Source of the DNA: Oscarella lobularis | Lineage: Eukaryota > Porifera > Homoscleromorpha > Homosclerophorida > Oscarellidae | Assembly: GCF_947507565.1 (NCBI RefSeq) | Contig: NC_089182.1 | Coordinates: 558,001 to 622,000 of the forward strand | Direction: 5' to 3' | DNA: 64,000 nt | In this document: piece by piece, positions 1-11,100 of the stretch | Layout of the letters: each line of letters starts with the position of its first letter | Numbering within the stretch: position 1 is the stretch's first letter | Translations under genes and position numbers: made by a program | Notes under the pieces: generated by a model | The model's database searches: none | The model's input: only the letters and a program-made list of their open reading frames with translations | Told to the model about the DNA's origin: nothing

Positions 1-489
1 TAACCAATCAGCGAAAAAGATTCTCGATGAACACGAGACCGCCGATTGGTTGTTTTCATTGCGAAAGCTATCTCACGAAGAAGCGCGACGAGAGTTGCTG
101 CAATTACCCGGAATCGGACCCAAAGTGGCCGACTGTATATGCTTGATGTCGTTGGACAAAACCGAATCGATTCCAGTTGACACACACGTTCAGCAAATAG
201 CTGAAAAGTTATACGGTCTAAAGGGGAAGGGGAAATCGTTGACAGGAAAGCTCTACCAAGATATAGGTTCAAATTCACTGCAGTGGGATTCTGGAATTTA
301 ATACCAACGTTTTTTTATTAGGGGGTCATTTTCGGAGGTTATTTAGTCCCTATGCCGGCTGGGCTTCATCGGTACGTTTCTCTTTTGTCATAGAAATAGA
401 AAGTAGGTCTAGTTGGTCTGATTTAGGTTCTCTTTGTATCTGACTTGAGACAGTTACAAATACAAAGGAAGCGACCTCGTGAACAATGA
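1..489 (+). CDS. OGG1: 8-oxoguanine DNA glycosylase, C-terminal part (5' end outside window)
   Basis: Bifunctional glycosylase/AP lyase that removes 8-oxoguanine from DNA in nucleus and mitochondria (family knowledge). Exons read at <1-266, 322-371 and 427-489, with GT-AG introns of 55 bp each. The first exon holds the helix-hairpin-helix motif LPGIGPKVADCICLM, whose Lys matches the Schiff-base Lys249 of human OGG1, then IPVDTHV, whose Asp matches Asp268, so the active site is intact. Later exons give FSPYAGWAS and VLFVSDLRQ, aligning with the end of human OGG1, and the protein ends in a basic tail (KRPREQ). The N-terminal half lies left of the window. Confidence 0.93.
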
Positions 490-587
490 GAAGATCATAT
501 GTGTACTGACCGTTGTACGTCGCACTCACTACTTCTGTAAATAGATAGCACTCTTTTTCTAAAAAGGGATCATTTGAAACGGTAAAG

Positions 588-655
588 AACGTTGCAGATC
601 TACAGTGATGGGGGGTAACAACCTGTAGGGAATAAAGCTAGGGGCTCCAATAGCA
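588..655. repeat. Left direct repeat flanking epimerase copy 1
   Basis: GAACGTTGCAGATCTACAGT is followed by GATGGG and, after a short spacer, GGGGCTCCAATAGC. The same modules recur at about 1942-1995 on the other side of epimerase copy 1. Direct repeats like this could mark duplication breakpoints. I see no copy beside the second epimerase. Confidence 0.6.
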
Positions 656-743
656 TGGGATAAATGTTGTGGACGTCAATTCAGGCTTATAAATCCAGTC
701 TCAGATAGGGTCACCAGAAACGCTTTCAAAATCAATCAATAAA

Positions 744-1820
744 TCAACGCAGATGAACGCCAAATGATCCAACCCACGTCTCATTTCCGCTCAATATGAT
801 AAGACCGTCGTGATTGTTAAAGCAATCGGTCATGCCGGCCATTGGCACAATGACAACGGCATCGACACCGAATGCTGTACGAGCACCAGTGTAGAACTGG
901 ACATAATGGAAACTGCTGTCCTGCCAAAGAACAATTGTTTCTCCGTTTGACATGTCGTGGAGCGTCGTCTCGTACATAGGACAGACGGACGGCCCAAGCA
1001 ATGGCTTATAACCGTCATCGAAATAGGTGGGCTCATCAGCGGTACCCCCGATGAGCAAACCGTCCGAGAAGGCCTCTACGAGCTCGGTCGTGCCCGTTGG
1101 AATAAGATTGTTCGTCACATCGATGTGATTCCACTTGGTGCAGTTAGAAAACGTGACGATCGTCTTATAAGGAGTTGTGAGAAAATACGGATGCCAGCCG
1201 GCGTAGAAGGGAAGCGGGTCGTGCGCGTCGCCATTCAACGCTATCATTTTGAATGAGAAGCCCGTATCGGAGAGCGAATAAATTAGTGTCATGTCGAGCG
1301 GAAAAGGATAGCCCGGATCGACGTTATCGAACACGAAACGAAGCGTAAGCGTCGCTGATTTGTCGTCGGCTTCCTGATCGACGACGGCGAGCGTTTGATT
1401 GAATATGAGCCCGTCTATGGCGTTATTTCGATTCGGTTCGTTGATCGGTAGATGATAGGTTTCGCCGTAGAATGTGTACGTTCCGCCGCTAATTCGATTA
1501 GCGTAAGGGATCAGCATTTCTCCGCGCCAGCTCCCGTTTTCTCGTACGGACGTCGCGTTGCGGCAGTGCGACCAGATGACGGGACGCAGCTTGCCCGTCT
1601 TGGGTGACAAGAGTACGATGTCTTCGACGCGACCGCCGAAATTATAGATAATGGACACGTATTCGCCGGTTCGCTTGTTGCGGAGGACTTTGAGAAAGAG
1701 GCCGCCGAATTCGTCGTTTGTTATTTCGAATAGAAGGCCGTGAGCTTCCTCCTTTTCGTAGCTGCACGAAATCGGCGGGACGAAGAGGAGAAGGACGATG
1801 GAAATGAAGTGAAATTCCAT
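744..1820 (-). CDS. Secreted aldose 1-epimerase (galactose mutarotase-like), copy 1
   Basis: Single-exon gene of 358 codons. The mutarotase family interconverts alpha and beta anomers of aldoses. An N-terminal signal peptide (hydrophobic [11 protein letters not shown], then ISCS) predicts secretion, unlike the cytosolic vertebrate GALM. Family motifs visible: PYANRI near residue 105, GLIFNQ near 137, GWHPYF near 209 (second active-site His). At residue 136 the motif reads NNAIDG where copy 2 (3321-4397) reads NNAIHG. In bacterial and animal mutarotases this position is normally the substrate-binding/catalytic His, so this copy may be inactive or altered. The rest of the two proteins is almost identical, including the putative 5' flank, so the duplication is recent. 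It lies just downstream of, and on the same strand as, the ADAM gene. Confidence 0.9.
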   Translation of the reverse strand: MEFHFISIVLLLFVPPISCSYEKEEAHGLLFEITNDEFGGLFLKVLRNKRTGEYVSIIYNFGGRVEDIVLLSPKTGKLRPVIWSHCRNATSVRENGSWRGEMLIPYANRISGGTYTFYGETYHLPINEPNRNNAIDGLIFNQTLAVVDQEADDKSATLTLRFVFDNVDPGYPFPLDMTLIYSLSDTGFSFKMIALNGDAHDPLPFYAGWHPYFLTTPYKTIVTFSNCTKWNHIDVTNNLIPTGTTELVEAFSDGLLIGGTADEPTYFDDGYKPLLGPSVCPMYETTLHDMSNGETIVLWQDSSFHYVQFYTGARTAFGVDAVVIVPMAGMTDCFNNHDGLIILSGNETWVGSFGVHLR

Positions 1821-1941
1821 TGTCCTTGGAAAGGGTGCGCGCGCGGCGCCGGGATAGCTCCGCTAACCCTCACGTGACTCTCGAGGTTCCGTCAAGGGCC
1901 GCCGCCTACCAATACAAAAAAATTAATTGCGCACTTATTTA

Positions 1942-1996
1942 GAACGTCGCAGATCTACAGTGATGGGATACTGTAAAGGGGCTCCAATAGCCCCAT
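1942..1996. repeat. Right direct repeat flanking epimerase copy 1
   Basis: GAACGTCGCAGATCTACAGT followed by GATGGG, then GGGGCTCCAATAGC, matches the modules at 588-655 with a few changes. The two copies bracket a roughly 1.35-kb segment carrying the first epimerase gene. Confidence 0.6.
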
Positions 1997-2108
1997 AAGA
2001 TATGAAAAACTTATCTCATAGTCAACGTATAACAAACAAAGAGAAACGTGGTGCTCTCTACAGTGCACGAACGACTACCGATGCAGAAGAGAAATAAGAC
2101 CCATAACA

Positions 2109-5100
2109 CTAGGAGGGAGGCCACTGCTTCGGTGGCTTGCGCGCCACTGGTGGCCTACCAGGTGGCAATAGGGAAACGGCGCCGGGTCTGGGCTTTGGTT
2201 TCGGTTTCGGCGAACTGCCGCTCTGATCACTAACGCCCGGTTTCAAGGGAGGCGGCGGAGGTTTACCGACAGGTTTCCCCGGCGGCGGTGGCGGCCGATG
2301 CGCGGGAGCCGAGTACGGCTTGGCGGGAGGCTTGGGCGCCGGCGCTTTAGCGGGAGGCGGCGGCGCAGGGGCCAACCGTTTAGTCGGAGGAAGAGGTTTG
2401 CGTGTGGGGGGCGGAAAGGGATCCCCTATAAATGTCGTGGACATCGGTTCAGGCTCGTCCAGCAAATTCTCCTGAGATCCGTGATATTTGGGCGGTTGAT
2501 ACCCACTTGAAAGAGATAGGGAATACTAATGACGGATTTAAATGAGTGGAGCTTTTGCAGTGTACCTGTATTTTTCTTTGTCGTCTTCAGTTGACGTCGG
2601 CTCGTACATTCCTGATCTTGAGATAGACGAATTCGTTTCGTACGATCGCTTACGGCGATAAACGTAAACTCCGACGCCGACGCCGATGCCGAGCAGAGCC
2701 AAAACGCCAATAACGGCGCCGGCAATAACTCCTCCATTTCCGCCTCCCTTACTTTCAGTGTTTGGACCGTCGTCAACGACGTCGTTGCCGTTGCCACCAC
2801 TCGTGTCATTTCCTCCAGGACGAACTAACAGTCAAACAAACTGAGACTAAAAATTTCAGAGGGAACGTTTGGCTACCTGTGCAATCTAAAGTGCCGCAGA
2901 GAATTTCATCTACGCCGTCACCGGAGCAGTCCTTGCCGCCGTCGGCGGGCGTTGGGTTGCTGCAGGTGCGCAAACGATACGTCACTCCTCCGCCGCACGT
3001 CACGGGGCAAGCCGACCATGGAGCCCAAGTTCCCCACTGGCCATCTCCTACAAAGGAAAGGGGAAAAAAAGATTAAAATTAAAGGATTCACACGAGCCTA
3101 TGTAGCGTCAAATGCAAGGCGTCGTGCTCGCAGATGTCAACTGATATGTTAGATGTTTTCGTCGTTATCAAAAGCCGAGAAGCAGAATTTGTGTATGCAA
3201 CACCTAATTCACATGAATACATCAAAAGACAGAGGCGACGTCATGACACGTGTAAATCCTCAGACATAGGAAGATAAATAGTCACGAGAAATTGCTTCTT
3301 CCTGAGACGCTTTCACTAAATCAACGGAGATGAACGCCAAACGATCCAACCCACGTCTCATTTCCGCTCAATATGATAAGACCGTCGTGATTATTATAGC
3401 AATCGGTCATACCGGCCATCGGCTCAACGGCAACGGCATCGACACCAAACGCCGTACGAGCACCAGTGTAAAACTGGACATAATGGAAACTGCTGTCCTG
3501 CCAAAGAACAATTGTTTCTCCGTTTGACATGTCGTGGAGCGTCGTCTCGTACATAGGACAGACGGACGGCCCAAGCAATGGCTTATAACCGTCATCGAAA
3601 TAGGTGGGCTCATCAGCGGTACCCCCGATGAGCAAACCGTCCGAGAAGGCCTCTACGAGCTCGGTCGTGCCCGTTGGAATAAGATCTTTCGTCACGTCAA
3701 TGTGATTCCACTCGGTGCAGTTAGAAAACGTGATGATGGTCTTGTACGGAGTTGTGAGAAAATACGGATGCCAGCCGGCGTAGAAGGGAAGCGGGTCGTG
3801 CGCGTCGCCATTCAACGCTATCATTTTGAATGAGAAGCCCGTATCGGAGAGCGAATAAATGAGCGTCATGTCGAGCGGAAAAGGATAGCCCGGATCGACG
3901 TTATCGAACACGAAACGAAGCGTAAGCGTCGCCGATTCGTCGTCGGCTTCCTGGTCAACGACGGTGAGCGTTTGATTGAATATGAGCCCGTGTATGGCGT
4001 TATTTCGATCCGGTTCGTTGATCGGTAGATGATAGGTTTCGCCGTAGAATGTGTACGTTCCGCCGCTAATTCGATTAGCGTAAGGGATCAGCATTTCTCC
4101 GCGCCAGCTCCCGTTTTCTCGTACGGACGTCGCGTTGCGGCAGTGCGACCAGATAACGGGACGCAGTTCGCCCGTCTTGGGCGACAAGAGTACGATGTCT
4201 TCGATGCGACCGCCGAAATTGTAGATAATGGACACGTATTCGCCGGTTCGCTTGTTGCGGAGGACTTTGAGAAAGAGGCCGCCGAATTCGTCGTTTGTTA
4301 TTTCGAATAGAAGGCCGTGAGCTTCCTCCTTTTCGTAGCCGCACGAAATCGGCGGGACGAAGAGGAGAAGGACGATGGAAATGAAGTGAAATTCCATTGT
4401 CTTCGGAAGGGGTGCGCGCGCACGGCGCCGGTAGCGCCGCTAGCCTCACGCGACTCTCACAAGAGTCGCGTGAAGGGGTTCGGTCAAGGGCCTAACAATC
4501 AATACACTACGATGGGCACTTACGAGGACATTGCTGGCCCGTGCACGATTGGCTGTCGGTGCTACTTTCGCTGCACGTTTTGCCGGCGTTCAGCGGCGGC
4601 GGATTGTCGCACTGTCGCGATCGCGTTTGCGTGCCGCCCGATCCACATAGTTTGGAGCAAGAAGACCAAACTGTCCACGCCCCCCACTCCCCATCACGAT
4701 TCACTGCATAAAACAAATCTGAAGTGTAAAATGAATTTGTATTTCACCTTACCCAAGCACGAAACTTCGTTGCAATTCTGCGAGTTTGAATTCGAGCCAG
4801 AGCATTGGCTGCCTCCGCCTGCCGGCGACGGATTATCGCACGACCGCGTACGCGTTCTCGTTCCGCTGTTGCACGATTGCGTGCACGCCGACCATGGCAA
4901 CCAATTGCTCCACCCACCGTCAACTGCAATAACCGTTCAAAGGAAAAAGCGAAGCGATTCTAGTTGAGCATTACCTGGACAGCTGCGCGTGTTGCAAGAG
5001 CCGTCCTCGAATCTCGCGCCGGAGCAATCGAGGCCGCCGTTCTGCGGTGGCGGATTGTTGCACTGGCGAAAATGATAACGTATACCAGAACCGCACGAAA

Positions 5101-8100
5101 CCGTGCACGTGGTCCAACTTCCCCACGCGCTCCAAGCTCCATCGATAGGAACTACAACCATCCAATAAGCAACAATGACACTCGACTCCAACGAGCCATC
5201 CTACCGGGACAGGAATTCGAATTGCACGCTTGCTGACCTCTGGAAGAACCAGGACAGGAACTGCCTCCGTTGCTAGGTGACGGATTGTCGCAGTAGCGAA
5301 TTCGAGTTCGGGTTCCTCCGTCGCATGTTGCACTGCAGCTCGACCACGCTCCCCAAGCTCCCCACGCGCCGTCTACAGCCGCTAAGGGTGGATCCAAATA
5401 GTTAGGCTTTATTACCTCGCACTCTATAGTGTACCTGGTGCTGGGCTCGAGCAGGAGGGCGGAACGTAACCCGAATTGCAATGGCAATCGCCGACGTTGT
5501 TGCAGACCCCATTTCCCGAGCACGTCAAGCTGTTGGAGCCTCGCGGACAAGCGACGACGCTCAGAGAGGAAATAGAGGTGCACGCGTGCGAAACGCAGAC
5601 CTGCACGAAATACGATGACGCAACGGTTACGTTTGCAGAACGATTTATGTTCTCACTTTGTTCGTATCGCACCGCGTTCCATCTTCGACCAGACCGGGAT
5701 CGCGTACGTCGCTACCGAGGTCAATAGACGCGCCTCTACAAGAAGAAAATACTGCTTAAGTAGGTGCTGACCGATCTTGATTATCCTAACTACTGTACTG
5801 TTTAACGTTTCTGGCATCATTCACCATATACCGTTTCAAACCTTTTATTTCTGTTTCGTGTGCGCACTGTACTTACTTGCAAGGAATTCGGTTTCCACTT
5901 ATAGTGTAGGTCAACGTGCCAACCTGACTGCTGCCGCCAAGAATAGGAAACTGGCCGCCTCCTTGACACTGCAGCAAGCCACATCTCACGTTGCTAAATA
6001 AAAACCATCAAAACGTAAATAAGCCCAATCAAATCTTCCCCACCTGTCAGTACACCCTATGTAAAAATTCGAAGCGGATGTTCCGCAGTGGCCATACTGG
6101 TCACCGCGTTTATTGCCACTAGTGTAGCACACGTCACCGGCCACCGAGGCGCCTGAGGAAGAAAATAAAACCCGCTCTTTTAAAACTCGCCTTGCACCCA
6201 CTTGATCCCCACACGTATTTGCACTGCTTGTCCAGCGTCTTGCACTCGCCGCCATAACAATAGCTCTAGAGTCCCCAAATAATAAAACAAAAACGTTTTA
6301 TTCCTTCCTATTTCATACGGCGCCGTTGTCGCAAGAGGTTCCATCCTGCTTGTACAAGTTTTCCGGGCACTGCAAAAACAAGTTTTAGTTTGGAAAAATG
6401 TCTCGGTTTGTCTTGCATGAAATTGCAGGTGTAACAGTAAAATATAAAGCAGAGTGCAACGTGAAGGAAAAAAGAGAAGGGTACTTGATGGTGATGATGA
6501 TGAATATTATCATCGATGATCAAGTATTATTCTCTTCCTCAATCATACAGAATAATTACAAGGGACTGGCCAACTGTTCTCTAGTGTAATAAATTACAGA
6601 AAAATTACAAGGGACTGGCCAACTGTTCTCTCCTGTAATAAATTACATTGAAATTACAAGGGACTGGCCAACTGTTCTTTCCTGTAATAAATTACAGGAA
6701 AATTACAAGAGACTGGCCAACTGTTCTCTAGTGTAATAAATTACAGGAAAATTACAAGGGACTGGCCAACTGTTCTCTAGTGCAATAAATTACAGTGAAA
6801 TTACAAGGAGCTGGCCAACTGTTCTCTCCTGTAATAAATTACAGAAAAATTACAAGAGACTCGCCAACTGTTCTCTCCTGTAATAAATTACATTGAAATT
6901 ACAAGAGACTGGCCAACTGTTCTTTCCTGTAATAAATTACAGGAAAATTACAAGAGACTGGCCAACTGTTCTCTAGTGTAATAAATTACAGGAAAATTAC
7001 AAGGGACTGGCCAACTGTTCTCTAGTGTAATAAATTACAGTGAAATTACAAGGGGCTGGCCAACTGTTCTCTCCTGTAATAAATTACAAAAAAATTAAAA
7101 GGGACTAGCCAACTGTTCTCTCCTGTAATAAATTACAGAAAAATTACAAGGGACTGGCCAACTGTTCTCTCCTGTAATAAATTACATTGAAATTACAAGG
7201 GACTGGCCAACTGTTCTTTCCTGTAATAAATTACAGGAAAATTACAAGAGACTGGCCAACTGTTCTCTAGTGTAATAAATTACAGGAAAATTACAAGGGA
7301 CTGGCCAACTGTTCTCTAGTGTAATAAATTACAGTCAAACTACAACAGACTGGCCAATTGTTCTTTCCTGTAATAAATTACAGTCAAACTACAACGGACT
7401 GGCCAATTGTTCTTTCCTGTAATAAATTACAGGAAAATTACAAAGGACTGGCCAACTGTTCTCTCCTGTAATAAATTACAGGAAATTAAAAGGACTGGCC
7501 AACTGTTCTCTAGTGTAATAAATTACAGTGAAATTACAAGGGGCTGGCCAACTGTTCTCTCCTGTAATAAATTACAGAAAAATTAAAAGGGACTGGCCAA
7601 CTGTTCTCTCCTGTAATAAATTACAGGAAAATTAAAAGGGACTGGCCAACTGTTCTCTCCTGTAATAAATTACAGTGAAATTACAAGGGGCTGGCCAACT
7701 GTTCTCTCCTGTAATAAATTACAGTGAAATTACAAGGGACTGGCCAACTGTTCTCTCCTGTAATAAATTACATTGAAATTACAAGGGACTGGCCAACTGT
7801 TCTTTCCTGTAATAAATTACAGGAAAATTACAAGAGACTGGCCAACTGTTCTCTAGTGTAATAAATTACAGGAAAATTACAAGGGACTGGCCAACTGTTC
7901 TCTAGTGTAATAAATTACAGTCAAACTACAACGGACTGGCCAACTGTTCTCTCCTGTAATAAATTACAGGAAAATTACAAGGGACTGGCCAACTGTTCTC
8001 TCCTGTAATAAATTACAGGAAATTACAAAGGACTGGCCAAATGTTCTCTCCTGTAATAAATTAAAGAAAAATTACAAAGGACTGGCCAACTGTTCTCTAG

Positions 8101-11100
8101 TGTAATAAATTACAGAAAAATTACAAGGGACTGGCCAACTGTTCTCTCCTGTAATAAATTACAGTCAAATTACAAGGGACTGGCCAACTGTTCTCGCCTG
8201 TAATAAATTACAGGAAAATTACAAGGGACTGGACAACTGTTCTCTAGTGTAATACATTACAGTGAAATTACAAGGACCGTTTGAACGTTCGAACCCCCGT
8301 TTGAACGTTCCAACCCGTTGTACAGCCTTCCCATATCTCTACACAACCAACCCCCGTTTGAACGTTCGAACCCCCGTTTGAACGTTTAAACCCGTTGTAC
8401 CCGTTTGAACGTTCAAACCCGTTGTACAGCCTTCCCCACTTATCTCTACTCTAACCCCACGTTTGAACGTTCAAACCCGTTGTACAGCCTTCCTCACTTA
8501 TCTCTACTCTAACCCCCGCTGTATTATACTAAGGAGACCTCAAATAACGGATGTATGATCGAACATTCGAAGGGTTCGAACGTTCGAAGGGTTCGAACAT
8601 TCAAATCCTTCGAACGTTCGAAAGGTTCGAACGTTCGAAAGTTCGAAAGGTTCGAACGTTCGAAGGGTTTGAACGTCGAACCCCCGTTCGAACCCCCCTT
8701 CGAAGGCGTTCGAACGTTCGAAAAAGGCATTCGAACGTTCGAACAAGGCATTTGAACGTTCGAACCAGGCATTCGAACGTTCGAACCAGGCATTCGAACG
8801 TTTGAACCAGCAATTCAAACGTTCGAAGCAGGCATTCGAACGTTCGAACAAGGCGTTCGAAAGTTCGAACCAGGCATTTGAACGTTCGAACGGGGGTTCA
8901 AACGTTCGAACGGGTGTTTGAACGTTCGAAGGTTCGAACGGTTCGAACGGTTGGAACGTTCGAACGGGGGTTCGAAAGTTCAAGTGGGGGTTCGAACGTT
9001 CGAACGGTTTGAACGTTCGAAAGGTTCGAACGTTCGAAGGGTTCGAACATTGGAAAATACGAAGGATTCGAACCTTTGAAGGGTTCGAACATTCGAAGGA
9101 ACGATCTAACGGTTCGAACGTTCGAACGGCTCGAACGGTTCGAACGTTCGAACGGGTGTTCGAACGGTTCAAACGGTTCGAACGTTCGAAAGGGTGTTCG
9201 AACGTTCGAACGGGTGTAGAACCTTTACTCGTAGTACACTAAGGAGACCTCAAATATCGGCTGTATTAAACTAAGGAGACCTCAAATATCGGCCGTATTA
9301 TACTAAGGAGACCTCAAATATCGGATGTATGATCGAACATTCGAAGGGTTCCAACGTTCGAAAAGTTCGAACGTTCGAAGGGTTTGAACGTCGAACCCCC
9401 GTTCGAACGTTCGAACCGGGGTTCGAACGTTCGAACCGGGGTTCGAACGTTCGAACACCCCGTTCGAACGTTCGAAAGGTTCGAAAGTTTGAAGGGTTCG
9501 AACGTTCGAAGTGTTTTAACATTCGAAGGGTTCGAACATTCGAAGGGTTCGAACGTTTGAAAGGTTCGAACGTTCGAAAGGTTCGAACGTTCGAACGGGG
9601 TCTTCGAACGTTCAAACGCGGATTCGAATGTTCGAACGCGGGGTTCGAACGTTAGAATGGGAAGTTCGAACGTTCGAATGGGAAGTTCAAACGTTCGAAT
9701 GGGAAGTTCAAACGTTCGAATGGGAAGTTCGAACGTTCGAACGGGTGTTCGAACGGGTGTTCGAACGGTTCGAACGGGGGTTCGAACGTTCGCACGGGTG
9801 TTTGAACGTTCGAATGGGTGTTCGAACGTTCGAACGTTCGAACGGGGGTTCGAAAGTTCAAGTGGGGGTTCGAACGTTTGAACGGTTTGAACGTTCGAAA
9901 GGTTCGAACCTTCGAAGGGTTCGAACATTGGAAAATACGAAGGATTCGAACCTTTGAAGGGTTCGAACATTCGAAGGAACGGTCTAACGGTTCGAACGTT
10001 CGAACGGCTCGAACGGTTCAAACGTTCGAACGGGTGTTCGAACGGTTCAAACGGTTCGAACGTTCGAAAGGGTGTTCGAACGTTCGAACGGGTGTAGAAA
10101 CTTTACTCGTAGTACACTAAGGAGACCTCAAATATCGGCTGTATTAAACTAAGGTCAAATATCGACTGTATTAAACTAAGGAGACCTCAAATATCGGATG
10201 TATGATTGAACATTCGAAGGGTTCGAACATTCAAATCGTTCGAACGTTCGAAAGGTTCGAACGTTCGAAGGGTTCGAACGTCGAACCCCCGTTTGAACGT
10301 TCGAACCCCGGTTCGAACGTTCGAACACCCCGTTCAAACGTTCGAACCCCCCTTCGAACGTTCGAACACTACGTTCGAACGTTCGAACACCCCGTTTGAA
10401 CGTTCGAAGTGTTTGAACATTCGAAGGGTTCGAACGTTCGAAAGGTTCGAACGTTTGAAGGGTTCGAACGTTCGAACAAGGCGTTCGAACGTTCGAACAA
10501 GGCATTCAAACGTTCGAACCAGGCATTCGAACGTTCGAAGCAGGCATTCGAACGTTCGAACAAGGCGTTCGAAAGTTCGAACCAGGCATTCGAACGTTCG
10601 AACGGGTGTTTGAACGTTCGAACCAGGCATTCGAACGTTCGAACGGGGGTTCAAACGTTCGAACGGGTGTTTGAACATTCGAATGTTCGAACGGTTCGAA
10701 CGGTTCAAACGCTCGAACGGGTGTTCGAACGTTCGAACGTTCGAAAGGGTGTTCGAACATTCGAACGGGGGTTCGAACGTTCAAGTGGGGGTTCGAACGT
10801 TCGAACGGTTCGAACGTTCGAACGGGTGTTCGAACGGGTGTTCGAACGGGTGTTCGAACGGGCGTTCGAAGGTTCGAACGTTAGAACGGTTCGAACGGGT
10901 GTTCGAACGGGTGTTCGAACGTTCGAACGTTCGAAAGGGTGTTCGAACGTTCGAAGGGTTCGAACATTGGAAAATTCGAAGGTTCGACGAAGGGTTCGAA
11001 CGTTCAAAGGATTCGAACATTCGAAGGGTTCGAACGTTCGAAGGGTTCAAACGTTTAAAGGGTTCAAACATTCAAAGGGTTTGAACATTCGAAGGAACGA

